Assembly (NCBI GenBank): GCA_934047225.1
Contig: OW203989.1
Coordinates: 8,097,977 to 8,161,976 of the forward strand
Length of the DNA stretch: 64,000 bases
Origin: Ypsolopha sequella
Lineage: Eukaryota; Arthropoda; Insecta; Lepidoptera; Ypsolophidae
Direction of reading: 5' to 3'
Below the pieces are notes generated by a model. It worked only from the letters and a program-made list of their open reading frames with translations, did no database searches and had not been told where the DNA came from. This document shows positions 45,090-57,530 of the stretch, piece by piece; the first letter of the stretch is position 1, and each line of letters starts with the position of its first letter. The position numbers and the translations under genes were made by a program.

Positions 45090-47575
45090 TTTGCAGTATG
45101 TATTGTTTAAACTTGTACTCGTCGCACGAATGTGATTAATTTTCAACCAGATGTTCTCAGTTCGGGCAAGCGAAGCAGCGTGTTTAGCTAGTTTTATAAA
45201 TATGACGGAATTCCCTTCGTTCATTAGATCAGACTTTTTTTACGCATATTTTTCTGAAGATTAATACAAAAGGTAAAAACTGAGTGTGAAGTTAACAGCT
45301 TATTTTCTTAATTTTTTTTTTCATTGGTATTATCTAGCGACATCTAACTACGTCTCTATATAGCCCAAAAAGCAAAATTTGATGAAGTACCATCATAATA
45401 GCCGTCAGGATATCGTGAATATTGCCTCGTTTTTACGCAAAGTTTACCAAGTTGTATAATTTTTATCTATACTGGAAATAAAAAAGAGACATACTTATAC
45501 AGACGTCGTTCATGTAATACATTTTTCTATAAATAAACAGGTACCCTTTCACGGAAAACAGTTTTTACCTAAAACCATTTCATACATTCGGCGCTATTTG
45601 AATATCTCGCCATCTTGCACCTCTTGATGAGAAATGGGTTTGACTGCGGTGTGGGGGGGAAAAGAAACATATATAAAGATGTATGCAAAGTTTCATTGGT
45701 ATAAAAGCCACCAGGACATCACAAGCATTTATATAGAAGCAGAGCTGGTTGGCCCACCTTAAACCTGTGGACTGTTAATGCCAGTACTCAGAAATCACGC
45801 GATCGTTCGTACAGTAATAAAACAGTGGTAAATTATGACTTGCAGTGATTTCAGCCTGGGTGGGATGGTGTGTAGTCGGCTGGAGATAAGTTACGTCACA
45901 CGTCAAGCTTTGTGACGTGATTTACGGCAGGATTAGGACATTTGTGGGTAAATTTAGTCAGAAAATACTTGAAATTAGACGTTCAGTGGATTTTATGATA
46001 TACTAAATAGCTAATATTTAGATATTTAGATATTAGCTATTCGTCAGAGGTAAGGCGTAATGCGAACCTCTTACTTTATGTAAGCTGTGTTCTGAGAGGC
46101 GAATCCGACTGCCCACAGCTGGTAAATTAAGGTGACTCCGTCGGAAAAATTATCAACTCGATTCGTGGTGGTTGAAATTTAGAACAAAACCATATGAAAA
46201 TAAAGTTCTTATCAGCTCGCACTATAACATGGCTGTTACGTCGGTCGCTGCGACTGACAATTGCGAAAATAGTGTGTTTTTAATTTATTTTATCTAAAAT
46301 AAAATGAATTTCCAAGAACTGAGAAAACCATATCATTTAATATTATTTTGTCTAGAAGTTTATACATTTTTATACTATTTCGATAAAAACTGTAGCAGTT
46401 ATATTGTTACAAGTGGACAAAAAATCGAGAAATAAGGGTAAACTTAGAATTTTTGGCTTCACTTCTGTATATTAAAATAAAATTCAGGAAAAACCACATC
46501 ACTATATGTATCATGTAGATTACTATGTATTTTTCTTCTATTAAAAAATGCTATAGTTACCGTATAAAATGGTTACAAAGTACTCAGTTCAAGGTCGTTG
46601 GCGTTGGGAGAAACCTTAAATTCTGTGACCTCTTTATTCGCGCCCGACAATTTACAGTCGTATCGTGCGCGCCTACACTTATGCTACTGCATCAAATCAA
46701 CCCTCCTTCAAAACTAATCTCTTAGAGAAAAAACTAAACTATAGCTCGGCGTTACTCCCCACTCCCGCGCGCCATCGAGGTCCTAAACCCAATACTGTCA
46801 GCAAAACCAAAGTGTGATCTTTTTGCTGATTGATGGATGTTTATCGTGAATGCTTGGAGTTATATGAGAAGGATGCAAGAAAGAGTTGTATAACCTAATT
46901 GTATTTGTTATTGTGTAATTGTATTTTGAATTATTATTATGTTAATTTAATGTTTATTCAAATAATTGAAATGTATAGCGTAACAGAATTATCTGTACAG
47001 CTGTACTTTTATGTTTATAATAAATAAATAAATATTAAAAGAAGCACAAAAACCTAAAATAATAGCACATTCGCCTTCGGCTCGTGCCGCAAACTCACAC
47101 TCGTCAGGAAACGTTTCATCGCTCTCGTATCGTATAATTTTTTAGAGCACAAGTGCGGAAAATGCCGACTTTACGCACGCGCAGCAGTGTACAGTGTGCT
47201 ATAAAAGATTTTTCCTTAATTTTCCTGCAGCAAAAAAGTAGATTGAAACACATCCGCTGACTAAAAAAACCCGAACAAAACCCAAAGGATATTGACTAAT
47301 ACAGCGGCTAAATAGCCCGTCACCGTTTAATCCCGCGGTGTACACAGATTACTTCGGATTTGGACGCCGACCGCACAGTCGAGTCATCTCCACCCCGCTG
47401 GATTTTCTTTACTCTGTGGCTTTTCTCTGTAGGGCGGCCGTTGACCTCGGAGGGAAAATGAAAACGGTGAAGTTTGGTCGGCTTTATGTTTTGGTTTTGA
47501 TGTGGTTATTGATTTTGCCGGTTTTGGAGTTTTGAAATGTAAATTTGTTATTAACGTATACATTTTTAGAACCCT
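45090..47575. other. intergenic sequence
   Basis: No supported gene. The segment 47280-47460 is GC-richer and is followed by a 25-residue signal-peptide-like frame from an ATG at 47458 (MKTVKFGRLYVLVLMWLLIL), which is too short and isolated to call. Confidence 0.35.
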
Positions 47576-47580
47576 GAACA

Positions 47581-47843
47581 TATAAGGTCTTTCAATTTAA
47601 ATGGAAAGTAATTTAGGAGGTGATTCAGTATCGTTAATACATCAAATTCCACTGAAAAGTACTTTTTTTTGCGCGAACTTTTTCTTCACTTGTCCATATA
47701 AACTGAGTCAGCTGATCGGACCACTTTGAACTGAGAAGTGAAAAAAAATCGCGCAAAAAGAAGTGCTTTGCAGTGGAATGTGATGTATTAATGATACTGA
47801 ATGACCTCCTAAATTACTTTCCATTTAAATTGAAAGACCTTAT
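47581..47843. mobile_element. 263-bp fold-back MITE
   Basis: Ends TATAAGGTCTTTCAATTTAA in both orientations, flanked by TA/AT. The arms include TTTAGGAGGT(G/C)ATTCAGTA. The centre is CAGCTGATCGG. Confidence 0.85.
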
Positions 47844-48418
47844 ATATTTTTTATAATGACAAAAACGATGAGTCAGATTCTAATGTTTGGCATAAGTCTT
47901 CGACCAAAATAAAATAAATGGACGGGCCATAGCGTACAGATTATTGAAGTCTGTAAAGTGAGCGCCGGCTCTCACTTCATCTCTGTCTCTGTCTGTTAGA
48001 AGAGTGACACGTACGCTTATTATTACATGCCATCCAAATAACTGACGAAAAAATACCTTCTTGTGCATTTACAAAGTGCAAAAAGCAAAATAAACATAAA
48101 AATAAAAATTAGGTATTGAAGTATATATCCAATTGCTTAGACTCGTTATGAGTGAGGAAACTGTAAAGACAAGGCCCGTCCATTCATTTTATTTTGGTCG
48201 AAGGCATAAGTGTGTACATTATGTAAATCAGATAAGAGTCTCGCGAAAAATACGAATCACGGGACATTATGAAAATACGTGTAAGTTCAAACGGCTAAGC
48301 TTCTCTGACCCTGGCAATAAGAGCATAATTACTGTAATGTTATAATATATCGAATAATAAATAAATGTCTAAATGTGAAGAGCAAAAAAGTTGGTCCATG
48401 TAATTTTCCTCGTACCTT

Positions 48419-48896
48419 TTAAGGCGATTACCGTCGCCAAATTAGCAGTTCGATATTTGTCGGTACGAATATCAACGGAAACTACATTGAAATAACGTTC
48501 ATATCAGCGCGCAATGCATATTGGCTATTACGACGCTCGCTGCGTCCTCGATAGGGCGAAATAAGAGAAAATTATACTTTTCACTAGGACGTGATTGTTC
48601 GATTGAATAATGTTATGTTATGTTTATAGATATCAAGTTTATGTATTTATCAAAGCATAAATTAATTCAATCGGCCAAGCCACTTAGGAGCAGTAGGAAA
48701 TTCAAGCCAAAAAACATCATTCAGTTAAAAAAATATTTTATGTAGAAGTTTTGGTGGTATGAAAAAGAAAAATGTTGTATATTTATGTTGTCTAAGAGTT
48801 GTTAATTCATAATACAGTTTTTCACTATTTTTGGTTTCGCCATAAACAAGGAGTAGGCTTTAGAAAGTACCCATTTGGCGATAGTAAGGCCCTTAA
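48419..48896. mobile_element. family B MITE, copy 2
   Basis: Reverse-orientation counterpart of 16535-17010, similar over its whole 478 bp. It shares GACGCTCGCTGCGTCCT and TACTCCTTGTTTATGGCGAA-type blocks, with ends TTAAGG. Confidence 0.75.
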
Positions 48897-48899
48897 TAT

Positions 48900-50050
48900 A
48901 TTTTTATAATGTGTAGTTTTTATCGCAATCAATTTGCCATCAGAATGCTCTAATCAGTTTCAATCTGATCCCCATACGATTCTAATTTGATAAGAGCGAG
49001 CGCCGCCTACGTAAACGCTTTTCGATTAGCGCACGATTCTCAAACGATTCCGAAACGATTGCTCGCGAATAAATTGCTACAATTAAACATTGAACGAGTG
49101 AATACGTTAAAATCCATTTTATGGGTGAGATAGCTTTATTACTAAGAGTTGACTTCAAAGGGAATTAACTTTTACGAATGAGTATCCACCGTCCTTTATG
49201 AAATTTAGATATAGAATGTACCGTCGACGTCGATCTGATGAAAACTGTTAGCCACAGTTTAATAATAGAGACTTGGTAAGTGATCTGTAACAAGGATTAA
49301 ATTTTTTTGTGCTCCCATAATTTTTTTTGCAAATAGCATGGACGAAATTACCTTTTCGAATTTATCAAGAAATCCCATTATTATTTGAAAAATTGTGAAG
49401 AGAGTAAATTAATTTGTATAATAATTTCATTTTCTTTAGATAGTATACGAAGACAACTATAGCAGGACACCCAATAGGTCGAGAATTTCATAGCAGGATA
49501 ACAAAAATGATATTCCGATGGGAAACCTAAGACTACAAGACTTTTACATTCTTCATAAAAATATACAAAACATCGAGGCGTCTGATATTTTATAGGCCAT
49601 GCTACAGCATTTCGGAACGTCCGCTACACAATTTCTGCAAAATTTTCTTTCGAGTCCTGTCGAGCGAAAGTAACTCTTATATCCAACACATAGAGGTTAT
49701 TCAAAGTGCACAAAAATGTTGGTTCCTGAATGCCAATGGAGTATAAAGGCTCCCATTCATGTCCCTTGAAAGCCTGTCGCATAGACAAGAGGCGACAAGG
49801 TACAGTCGCCATAAAAATGATTTACACAGCAACGAAGACTTATCGGGTATTGGGCTTTAAAAGTGGAGATCGTGTTTTGTGATTGGAAGCTGTGATGTAT
49901 GGATTTGTTGCCGTTTGCTTGGTGCTGTAGCATGTTTTATGTTGATAAGATCTTATTGTATGCATGCCTGGATATCCACCTAGCTAGGCAAACAAGGCAC
50001 CGGCCCAATGGTCTCAGGGGACCCCGGAGCTGGAAATTCTAGAAAAAAAA
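48900..50050. other. intergenic sequence with a possible old repeat
   Basis: Near 49790-49815, GGCGACAAGGTACAGTCGCC forms a small hairpin, a motif I associate with lepidopteran repeats. Otherwise nothing is supported. Confidence 0.35.
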
Positions 50051-50053
50051 CTC

Positions 50054-50736
50054 ATTTTTAGGATTCCGTACCCAAAGGATAACCAACGGGACCCTATTAG
50101 GCCTTAGGCCCACTTGCGCCAAGCCAGGTTAACTAACTTTCAATGCTTTTTCCTTGTCACATCAAGCGATAGATGTTTTTACGACGTCAAAGATTATTTG
50201 AATGAATATGGTTGTGAATGAATTTTATAATAATAATAGTAAATATGATATATAATAATAAATTTACTATATAATAATAATAATACATGATAAATAAATT
50301 TACTTCTGTTATAGCACGTTAGTTCTTAAGAGTCAATATTTGCATACTATAATTATGGTAAAATGTGCTGTATCCAATAATAAAAAGATGTATGTATTCA
50401 AAACGCATGTTTAAGCAAATCAAATTTTACTTTACTTTAGAAATAAGGGACATAGCATAAAAAGTTAGTTAACTTTGGTTATGTTGCTTGGCGCAAGTGG
50501 GGCTAAGACTCTGTCCGTCTGTCACCAGGCTGTATCTCATGAACCGTGATAGTTAGACAGTTGAAATTTTCACAGATGATGTATTTCTGTTGCCGCTATA
50601 ACAACAAATACTAAAACACAGAATAAAATAAATATTTAAGGGGACTCCCATAGAACAGATATTTTTTTGCCGTTTTTATAGATAATGGTACGGAACCCTT
50701 CGTGCGCGAGTCCGACTCGCACTCGGCCGGTTTTTT
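50054..50736 (+). mobile_element. P-family repeat interrupted by another MITE
   Basis: TTTTTAGGATTCCGTACCCA ... GGACCCTATTA is joined, after the insert at 50100-50505, to CTAAGACTCTGTCCGTCTGT and onward to the CGAGTCCGACTCG hairpin and GGCCGG. Confidence 0.8.
50100..50505. mobile_element. roughly 400-bp MITE inside the P repeat
   Basis: Terminal inverted repeats TTAG(G/C)CCCACTTGCGCCAAG, with a shared GTTAACTAACTTT block. The interior is AT-rich and contains a (TAATAATAA)-type stretch. Confidence 0.75.
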
Positions 50737-50739
50737 CAA

Positions 50740-52835
50740 GATAGGTAGCCCAGTTGAGGTTGATAACGTGACGTTGATATAATTTTGGTGGAACTCTGAA
50801 ATAAAAGTGTAGTACAATACTTGTTGTTGTTCCCATAGATATATTAGATATCCGAGGTTGTTCCTAAATATGTTGATGTGCTTTATTTATTTATACAGTA
50901 CAATTACTGTCGAAATATATAGATCTAATGAATTCCAAATAATTAAATTATATTTCTATTTGGGTAGTCTTAAACCTTCGACAAATAAACTAAAAAAGAG
51001 GTTGTTCAAATCATAAATATTACTGCTAAAAATACTAAGTTACCGACAACTTTTGTGCTAGTAAATATTGGAAAACTACCGAAAGTTTGCGAAAACTCAA
51101 TACGTGAAAAGCTGACATAATGCTATTCTACCAGTTAAAAATATATTTTAGCGAAAATTATTGTCAGCTATTTTTATCGTAAATCTTGGAATAAAAATTC
51201 TCGACCTTATATGTACATTTCATAAAATTTTGTGCTTGTTAACTATTACGTCATACGGATATAAGTACATATATGTTATATATGGTTTAAAGCCAAACCT
51301 GATTTTAAGACAAACTAGTCTGGCCTAGGTCGAAGTGGTTCTGGGTTGTCATAAAAAAATAACCACGAAGGTTATTACGGCGGTCCTAAACTTTTAACCT
51401 AACCTACCGTCTGGTGAGAATGGTGAAAGTAAAGGTGAAACTAAAAGTAATGAAAATGAAAGTTGTCATAAAAAAAATAACCACGAAGGTTATGTATGGT
51501 GGTCGCTCCATTACGTTCCGCAACTAGCCATACGTAATCTACCGGCTATCTTCAGCGCTGAAGAATTTCCGAGCAACTAGTTTGGCCAAGGCCGAGCCGA
51601 GCGGTTTTTCATTAAAAGTGTAAGTTAAAAAGGTAATTTAAAAAGGTAATTCAATAACCAATTACAATACGATAAAATTGTATTTCAGCAGGATATGTTT
51701 AGTCGGTAAGTCAGTATTTCTGTCTCAAAGTTTAGTATATTATGCGAAAGTTCAGTTTATTTTTCGTAAGTTTGTAATTCGAACAAGTTATTGTTTGTTA
51801 GTTAAATATGATTATTTCTGTCGGTATATTTTGTATTTATTTTCGGTAACTTATTTTAACGCAGGTTGTTTAGTATTATAGTTAGCCACAATTCACAGTA
51901 ACTTTTTTTTTTTGTGGAGTTTATTATTACCCTTGTTATTTTTTGCAATGCATGGGGCTAAGTCTGGGCCTGATTGTACTATGCCATCATAATTATGTAT
52001 AATGGGGTCTAAATCTCGCCATTGGTGTTCGGTTTTTGCTCTGCAGTTGTAAGGTTTCATAGAAGAATTTAATTTACATTTTAGAACATAAGTTATTTTT
52101 TATACGCCTTATCTATTTGTTTAGATTTCCCTGTAACCAAAATAAATAAAATGAAAATGATATAGCTTTTCCGAAAAATTGTTAGGATAATATCATCATG
52201 TACTCCGAAATTACAAATTCAAAATGGTGGGATCTACCACGTAATAGAGATCAGCATCGACAATCTAGTTTGTTAAACTAACCATGGAGGGTTCCGTAGA
52301 TAGGTGCGGTCGCTCAAATTCTGGGTGATTAATGAGCTTGACCTCCTGTATCGGCAGATTCTACGCACAACGGTATTATACGTGCAGTTTTATTACTATA
52401 TTTTGAGTCATAATGCTTTGGAACAGAGTCCTCATTTGGTGAATAGATAAGTTAGGCAAGGCCGTATCTATACGGAACGATGTGCGTTAGCCAAAGTGGA
52501 CAATCCGTCTTGATTGACCTGTATGCAATATATACGTACATACATATTATCGGTATACATGTGTGTGTATACTTGGATGTTTTATTGAAACAAATTGGTT
52601 TTCAAACATTGGGTAGGCTGACGTCAAGAAACATTTGTTTGACTGGTTTGAGCAACATTTTGTAGTATAAAACGAAACAATTTCTTAGTGTAATATGGAA
52701 TTTTATTAAATACTTACAAAAAAATTAAATTACGAACAAACAACTAAATTAAACAATCGAATCTTTTACTTAAACCCATAGCTAAATTAGGCTTTCTCAC
52801 CACCCTTCATCATATCTAGTCATCATGGGCGTAAC
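50740..52835. other. intergenic sequence
   Basis: A short direct duplication (TCATAAAAAAATAACCACGA and flanks near 51343 and 51465) is the only structure seen. No gene. Confidence 0.4.
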
Positions 52836-52837
52836 CT

Positions 52838-52988
52838 GGAGCCGTATTTTTGAATCGTTCGTTTTCAATTTACGTGCGAAAGTATATACCTGTCTCATCT
52901 TGCAAATGACAAGTTCTGATGTGCTACGTGAGATGGGTATATACTTTCGCAAGTGAATTGAAAACGAATGATTCAAAAATACGGCTCC
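52838..52988. mobile_element. 151-bp fold-back MITE
   Basis: Arms GGAGCCGTATTTTTGAATC are present in both orientations and continue through GTTTTCAATT and GCGAAAGTATATAC. The central loop is about 45 bp. Confidence 0.8.
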
Positions 52989-53159
52989 TGGTGTATAGGT
53001 ACGTGTGCTCGGGCTTTTGAACTAAAGAGTAAATAAAATAAATTTTCAATGCAAGTGCTTGTAAAGGTCCACTTTTTATGCATCAAATCCGAACAGAAAG
53101 TCGATTATTTTGCCCTAGGGCTTTATTATTGTTTTCTTTTAATTTATTTACGAGAAGTT

Positions 53160-53440
53160 GGCTAACCTGCAACCTTTGCTGTGTACCATAAATGTTCTAC
53201 TTTTGTTTCCCTACTGTTTAACGGCTCTGGATACAGTCCTTTTGAGCCAATCATAATTTAAAGTTCACAAGATTATATCTGTTTTATTTCCTCACACTAT
53301 GCATTGAAAAACGTAGTATGTGATACACGGGCGTAAGAGCAATAAATTACTCGGTTACGTTTAAAACACTCGCAACGCTCGTGTTTTAAATCGTCCTCGT
53401 AATTTATTCCTTTTCGCCCTTGTAGCATAAACTACTATTA
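53160..53440 (-). repeat. family A repeat, copy 2
   Basis: Reverse complement of 17291-17568. It lies about 320 bp beyond the stop of the MADF-BESS gene and holds the nearest AATAAA on that strand (about 53402-53407). Confidence 0.7.
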
Positions 53441-53756
53441 TATATTTGCTCAAATAATAGTAGATTTTGATTCTAGTGCGAGATTCCACACAGATTACTT
53501 ATTCAAGCGATGTCAATGATATCCCCTAGATGGCGCTAGTGGTTGAAAAATAAAACACTAGTTTAAAATATATGTACATTGTGCACGCTAAACAGGCACA
53601 GAATCTAGCATATTTTAAGCAGTTGTAATAAAAAAAAAATTTTGGTACGGTCGCACTCATTCCATACATATATATTTTTTCGTATGTAGCATGCGTGTTA
53701 CTTACTGGAGCTTTCCCATGCCTACCCCCCTTAACAAAATCCTGGCTATACCCTTG

Positions 53757-54604
53757 CTAATCATCAGGTTCCTTCTTCAAATATCTTGTCATGTCCTTCG
53801 CAGGGTCTCTAAGATAATCTTGAGGTAAAGGCATTTGATAAGCAAAGTGGGCTACTAAATCTTGTACCCGGTTCCTAAATACAAGAACTTTATCGCCTGA
53901 AATTTTTCGCACATGCGGTACTAAGCTTTTGAAGAAATGGACGTGGTCATCATCTTTTTCTTCATTTGGACTGGACCTTTCTTGCAAAAGCTCTAGTTTT
54001 CGCTTTTCAATTTCTAACATAGCTTCGTTAAAACTGTTTGGGGAGATTCGTCGTTTAAGGTTTCTTTTATCGGTTTGCGGAAGAAGAGTTTCGGTTTGCG
54101 TGGCAGAAGCTCCGATTTGCGTAGCAGGAGTTTCGATTTGCGTAGGAGGAGTTTCGATTTGCGTATCAGGAGCTTGGATTTGTGTTGCAAGAGATTCAAT
54201 TTTTGTAACAGGGGCTTCGATTTGCGAATCAGTGGTTTCGATCTGCATAGCAGGAGTACTGTTTTGCGAATTAGGACCATCTATTTGGGGAGGAGATGAT
54301 TCGATAAGCACTTGAAGGGGAAGTGGATCAAAATTGTCATCAGCGTACGAGTCCATACTGTCTGAACACATGTCGTCCGAGCTGGATTCTTTTTTTTTCT
54401 TGGATTTCCGTCCATCCGTCTTCAGAGAAAATGAGGTGATCTGAGGAGGTCGTGGCTTCACGACGTCTTTCAAGAAGAGCATGGCGTGATAAAACCGCCA
54501 TTTTGGTTTGTAGTGGTAACCTTCCTCTTCGGCCATTAGGATCTTTCCGAGTTCAACGCCAAATTGATCGCGTAAATACTTCCATTTCTTTCTTACTGCC
54601 ATGG
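53757..54604 (-). CDS. MADF-BESS protein, exon 2
   Basis: Encodes the C-terminal half of the MADF DNA-binding domain and the rest of an Adf1-like, probably nuclear, protein. The acceptor TTTATTTCAG|CC lies just before the internal ATG at 54602. Joined to exon 1 (55071-55203) it gives 326 residues with codon 45 split. The domain continues as KKWKYLRDQFGVEL and KPKWRFYHAMLFLKD, the expected conserved aromatic/basic core. A Lys/Ser/Asp-rich linker follows, then eleven heptads with PxTQIE-like consensus (full-length residues about 147-223), a basic KRNLKRR stretch, a short helix (EIEKRKLELLQER) and a BESS motif (HFFKSLVPHVRKI...KVLVFRNRVQDLV, about 265-296). MADF-BESS proteins bind DNA through MADF and contact partners through BESS. 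The specific target here is unknown. Confidence 0.85.
54069..54299 (-). repeat. coding 21-bp tandem repeat, eleven heptads
   Basis: Units such as APDTQIE, TPPTQIE, TPATQIG, TTDSQIE and APVTKIE follow each other with an exact 21-nt period and no frame break. The outer units (SSPPQID, GPNSQNS) are the most eroded. The in-frame period keeps several reading frames open on both strands, which explains the overlapping spurious frames here. Confidence 0.85.
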
Positions 54605-55070
54605 CTGAAATAAATTAATTATATTTTGAAATTTTGAAGTACGATTTTATGCAGAAATAAAAAGTACAAAAAGAACTAGCTTTCTTTCATTGTTTGACTA
54701 ATTAATAAAAACGTTGATTATGTAAAGTATATTATACATATAGTTTTAATTGTTTTGTCGTAGAACTACGAAGTGGGACAATTTTATGCATCAACTTGAA
54801 TAACAACAATGTCCATGAACCCGACAACCCACAACGTCATAGAATACGCTTAAATATATTTCAACTGTATAACCGGTTGACAATGACGTCACAGATGACG
54901 TCTTACGGGCAAGGGTATTGCAAGGGGAGCGGAAATACGCAAAGAGGGACGCGGTCACGCGGATTGGGGTGGCTGGACTGAACACGCAATTTCAAAGATT
55001 CTTTAACTAAAAATGTGACAAAAATAATTGAGCGATAAACGTTTTGAGACGTAATAAAAATATCACTTAC

Positions 55071-55203
55071 GATTTTCCTTCATTATCTGGCTGATTTCCT
55101 TCCAGCAATGTTCAACGACATCTCTGTTGTTATGCAGTTTATCCTTTCTGTCCCACACGGGTGGTTTGTTATAGACAGCTTTGATCAACACTTCATTGTT
55201 CAT
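55071..55203 (-). CDS. MADF-BESS protein, exon 1
   Basis: Begins ATG at 55203 (MNNEVLIKAVYNKPPVWDRK). It continues with a DKLHNNRDVVEHCWKEISQIM stretch, a clear N-terminal MADF domain: LIxAVxxxPxLWD, then a conserved Trp about 20 residues later. It ends at a consensus donor (AATC|GTAAGT) after 133 nt, in phase 1. The intron (55070-54605) is 466 bp. Joining to exon 2 preserves the frame and the domain alignment, which is strong support for the model. A GC-rich stretch upstream (about 55205-55440) is a likely promoter/5' UTR but has no clear initiator. Confidence 0.8.
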
Positions 55204-55204
55204 T

Positions 55205-56380
55205 TCTCAAAATAAGCGCGATAACAACCGGCTCAAGACGAAAGCGAAGCGGGAATGAATGAATGAACGGACCGGCAAGCGTATCGGCGTACACACTCAC
55301 ACATACGAAGCCGGTTTTCCGATTTATCGGCGCAGGCTGTCTGCGCTGGTTCGCGCTGGTTGGCTGGGCGGGCTTGCACACACATACATGCGTGTCGCAC
55401 ACAAGCTGGTTTCCCGCTTTTGTTGCCGGCGTCACAGCTCAGCCTCTACCTACCTATTGGTACGCCCGCAACATATTTGACTTGTTTGTTTTGTATGAAT
55501 AATAGAGTTACGATTCCGATTGATCTTATAATCATCTTTGAACAGATGCGTGCTAAAAATAGAAAATTTCCATGGTAAATGCTTGGGAATCTTATTTTGC
55601 GTTTTCTGGGAGTATACCCTGACCGCGGTTAAACCCATAGAGTAAGAGAATCGAACAAGATGAAAAAAAAATGTGAAAGTTGCCGTTTTAGTCGATGACA
55701 GTAAATTTTTTCCAAAATCTGTGAGTGCAGAAGTAAAATGCTTCAAAAGCTAGAGTTAGTCACATTTGCCGTTTTCTTGTAGATATAACGTATCTGGTAG
55801 CTGCCCTTACTAAACTATAGGGTTGCCAACCGTACTTTAATAAAGTATCTTACGTTATTTTGGGTCTCTGTACTTTATACTTTTGAATACCAATAAAGTA
55901 CGTGAAAATACTTTATTTCAATCTTTACGTAAAATTAGACGTAGAGTGAAAATACCAGCCAGCAAAAACACAGCCGTAAAGAAATCCGAGGGAAAATGTA
56001 TGACTTGGGCGCGTTGTGCGTTTGTGTTTGTGCAAAAAGCACAAAAAATACAGTTTCACAAAAGCATTTCGAGCCTGGCCTTCCTAGTTCCTACCGTCCG
56101 CAGCATTGACATGTTAAAAAAAATTAACTCCCTTGAATAAAGGATACTTTTTTTTTAAGGACCGTACTTTTTATTTGCCTTCACTGAAATCAGATTTATT
56201 TCTTCTAAAAAATGTTGGTAACACTTCCTTACCGTTCCTTGAGCAACTTGAGTAACTGTATCAAATCGTTATAATTTAGAAAAATCCTTTCCTACCAGGT
56301 GCTTGCATCGATTAAAGAACCTACCTGTATTTCAAGTTTGTGAGCTCTGGTGAGCTCTGTAGTTCAGAGATTTCCGGTGA
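55205..56380. other. upstream flank of the MADF-BESS gene
   Basis: 55205-55440 is GC-rich with overlapping open frames on both strands, consistent with a promoter/5' UTR region. The remainder, including fragments with GTACTTTA motifs at 55830-55910 and 56150, holds no recognised gene. Confidence 0.35.
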
Positions 56381-56384
56381 GTGA

Positions 56385-56478
56385 GACAAGCAATAATCGT
56401 CGGGGAAACGTGGTTGTACCGGGTGTGGACTGTGACGTCACAGTTTACACTTGGGAAACATCTCTGATACCCCCTCGA
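56385..56478 (+). mobile_element. SINE 3' fragment
   Basis: AATAATCGTCGGGGAAACGT and GTGGACTGTGACGTCACAGT, then TCTGATACCCCCTCG, match the 3' half of the SINE at 23600-23938 in SINE orientation. Head and tail are gone. Confidence 0.6.
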
Positions 56479-56490
56479 TACATACAATAT

Positions 56491-56640
56491 ACAGGGTGTT
56501 AAGATGAAGTTGCGGAAGCTGGAAACTGGCGATAGTACTCGTCCATACGAACAACTTTTACTGTGGAGCCATTAATTATTCTGTGGTGGAGCCAAAACCC
56601 GAACCGCGAGAAAAAAATCTGCCGTTCCAAAATTAGTAAG
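56491..56640. mobile_element. family T MITE, truncated copy 3
   Basis: ACAGGGTGTTAAGATGAAGT and TTGCGGAAGCTGGAAACTG match the left arm of 19134-19388. The right arm is missing. Confidence 0.6.
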
Positions 56641-57261
56641 AAATCGTGTAAATTTTTTTTTTGCGTTTTTATTTGTATGTTTCTTTGTTAAGTTGTTCAG
56701 TATGACCAGTCGAGAAAATGGTGTTATTTAACGAATACCTTTCCATTTTCACCCGGTACAAAACAAAGCTTTGCATTTTAATTTAAAAAAAACATTTAAA
56801 TTTACAAAATACCTACAAGCAACTCATCATTTTCCATTATGCGGGTGTTTATAGATTATAGTTTGTGCAATCGAGTGTGGACAGCCGATCCTAATGATGA
56901 TGGATGTGGCAACCCTGACACGCCGACTAATGATCTTTAAACCTTATCCCTAAATATTAAAGTCCCTTTTCCTTTAACTGGATTAGAAACCGTTTTACTG
57001 AGCAAGGGGTTCGTGACCGTGAATATTGAGATAGAATTTAAAGCTTATAGAACTCGATCTGTAATAGTAAACTGAAGCGTTCTGTAGAATTGATTTTGGT
57101 TCATTATTCCATCGATGATCTGATCAATGATCATGTATACCTACAATACATACTTACACGAGGGCCACGAGGGAGCGGTACTGATAGAAACAATATTCTT
57201 TATTCTTTATTTATTATAGTAGATGCTAGTAATTGTTGGCACTTGGTGGAGTTTATAAAAC

Positions 57262-57530
57262 ATTGTTTAAAAAAACACATGTACTTATCCACATATACCA
57301 TAAACTTTATTATGCCCGACCGGTTTCGCTGTAAAGCATTTTCTAGGGCCTTTTACAAAACCTAATTCATTTATTGCACGTAATTTTTAGACATGGTTTA
57401 AGTATAACATTATTTTGTTGTTAGATAGGTTTTGTAAAAGGCCCTGGAAAATGCTTTACAGCGAAACCGGTCGGGCATAATAAAGTTTATTGTATATGTG
57501 GATAAGTACAAGTGTTTTTTTTTAAACAAT
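57262..57530. repeat. large fold-back, arms about 100 bp
   Basis: The left arm (57262-57361) and right arm (57429-57530) are near-perfect reverse complements. They include TTATGCCCGACCGGTTTCGC and its complement, around a 67-bp spacer. The ends read ATTGTTTAAAAAAA and the reverse. No coding. Probably a MITE. Confidence 0.85.

Noticed and set aside
49624..49812. 62-codon minus-strand frame beginning MATVPCRLL
   Set aside because: The start lies in a GGCGAC...GTCGCC hairpin motif that looks like repeat sequence, and no domain is visible.
53929..54315. Plus-strand 128-codon frame and two other frames over the heptad repeats
   Set aside because: They are antisense or shifted readings of a 21-nt in-frame tandem repeat, which keeps several frames open.
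55193..55578. Overlapping 70-80-codon frames on both strands
   Set aside because: They sit in the GC-rich upstream flank of the MADF-BESS gene, where stops are rare. None has a domain.
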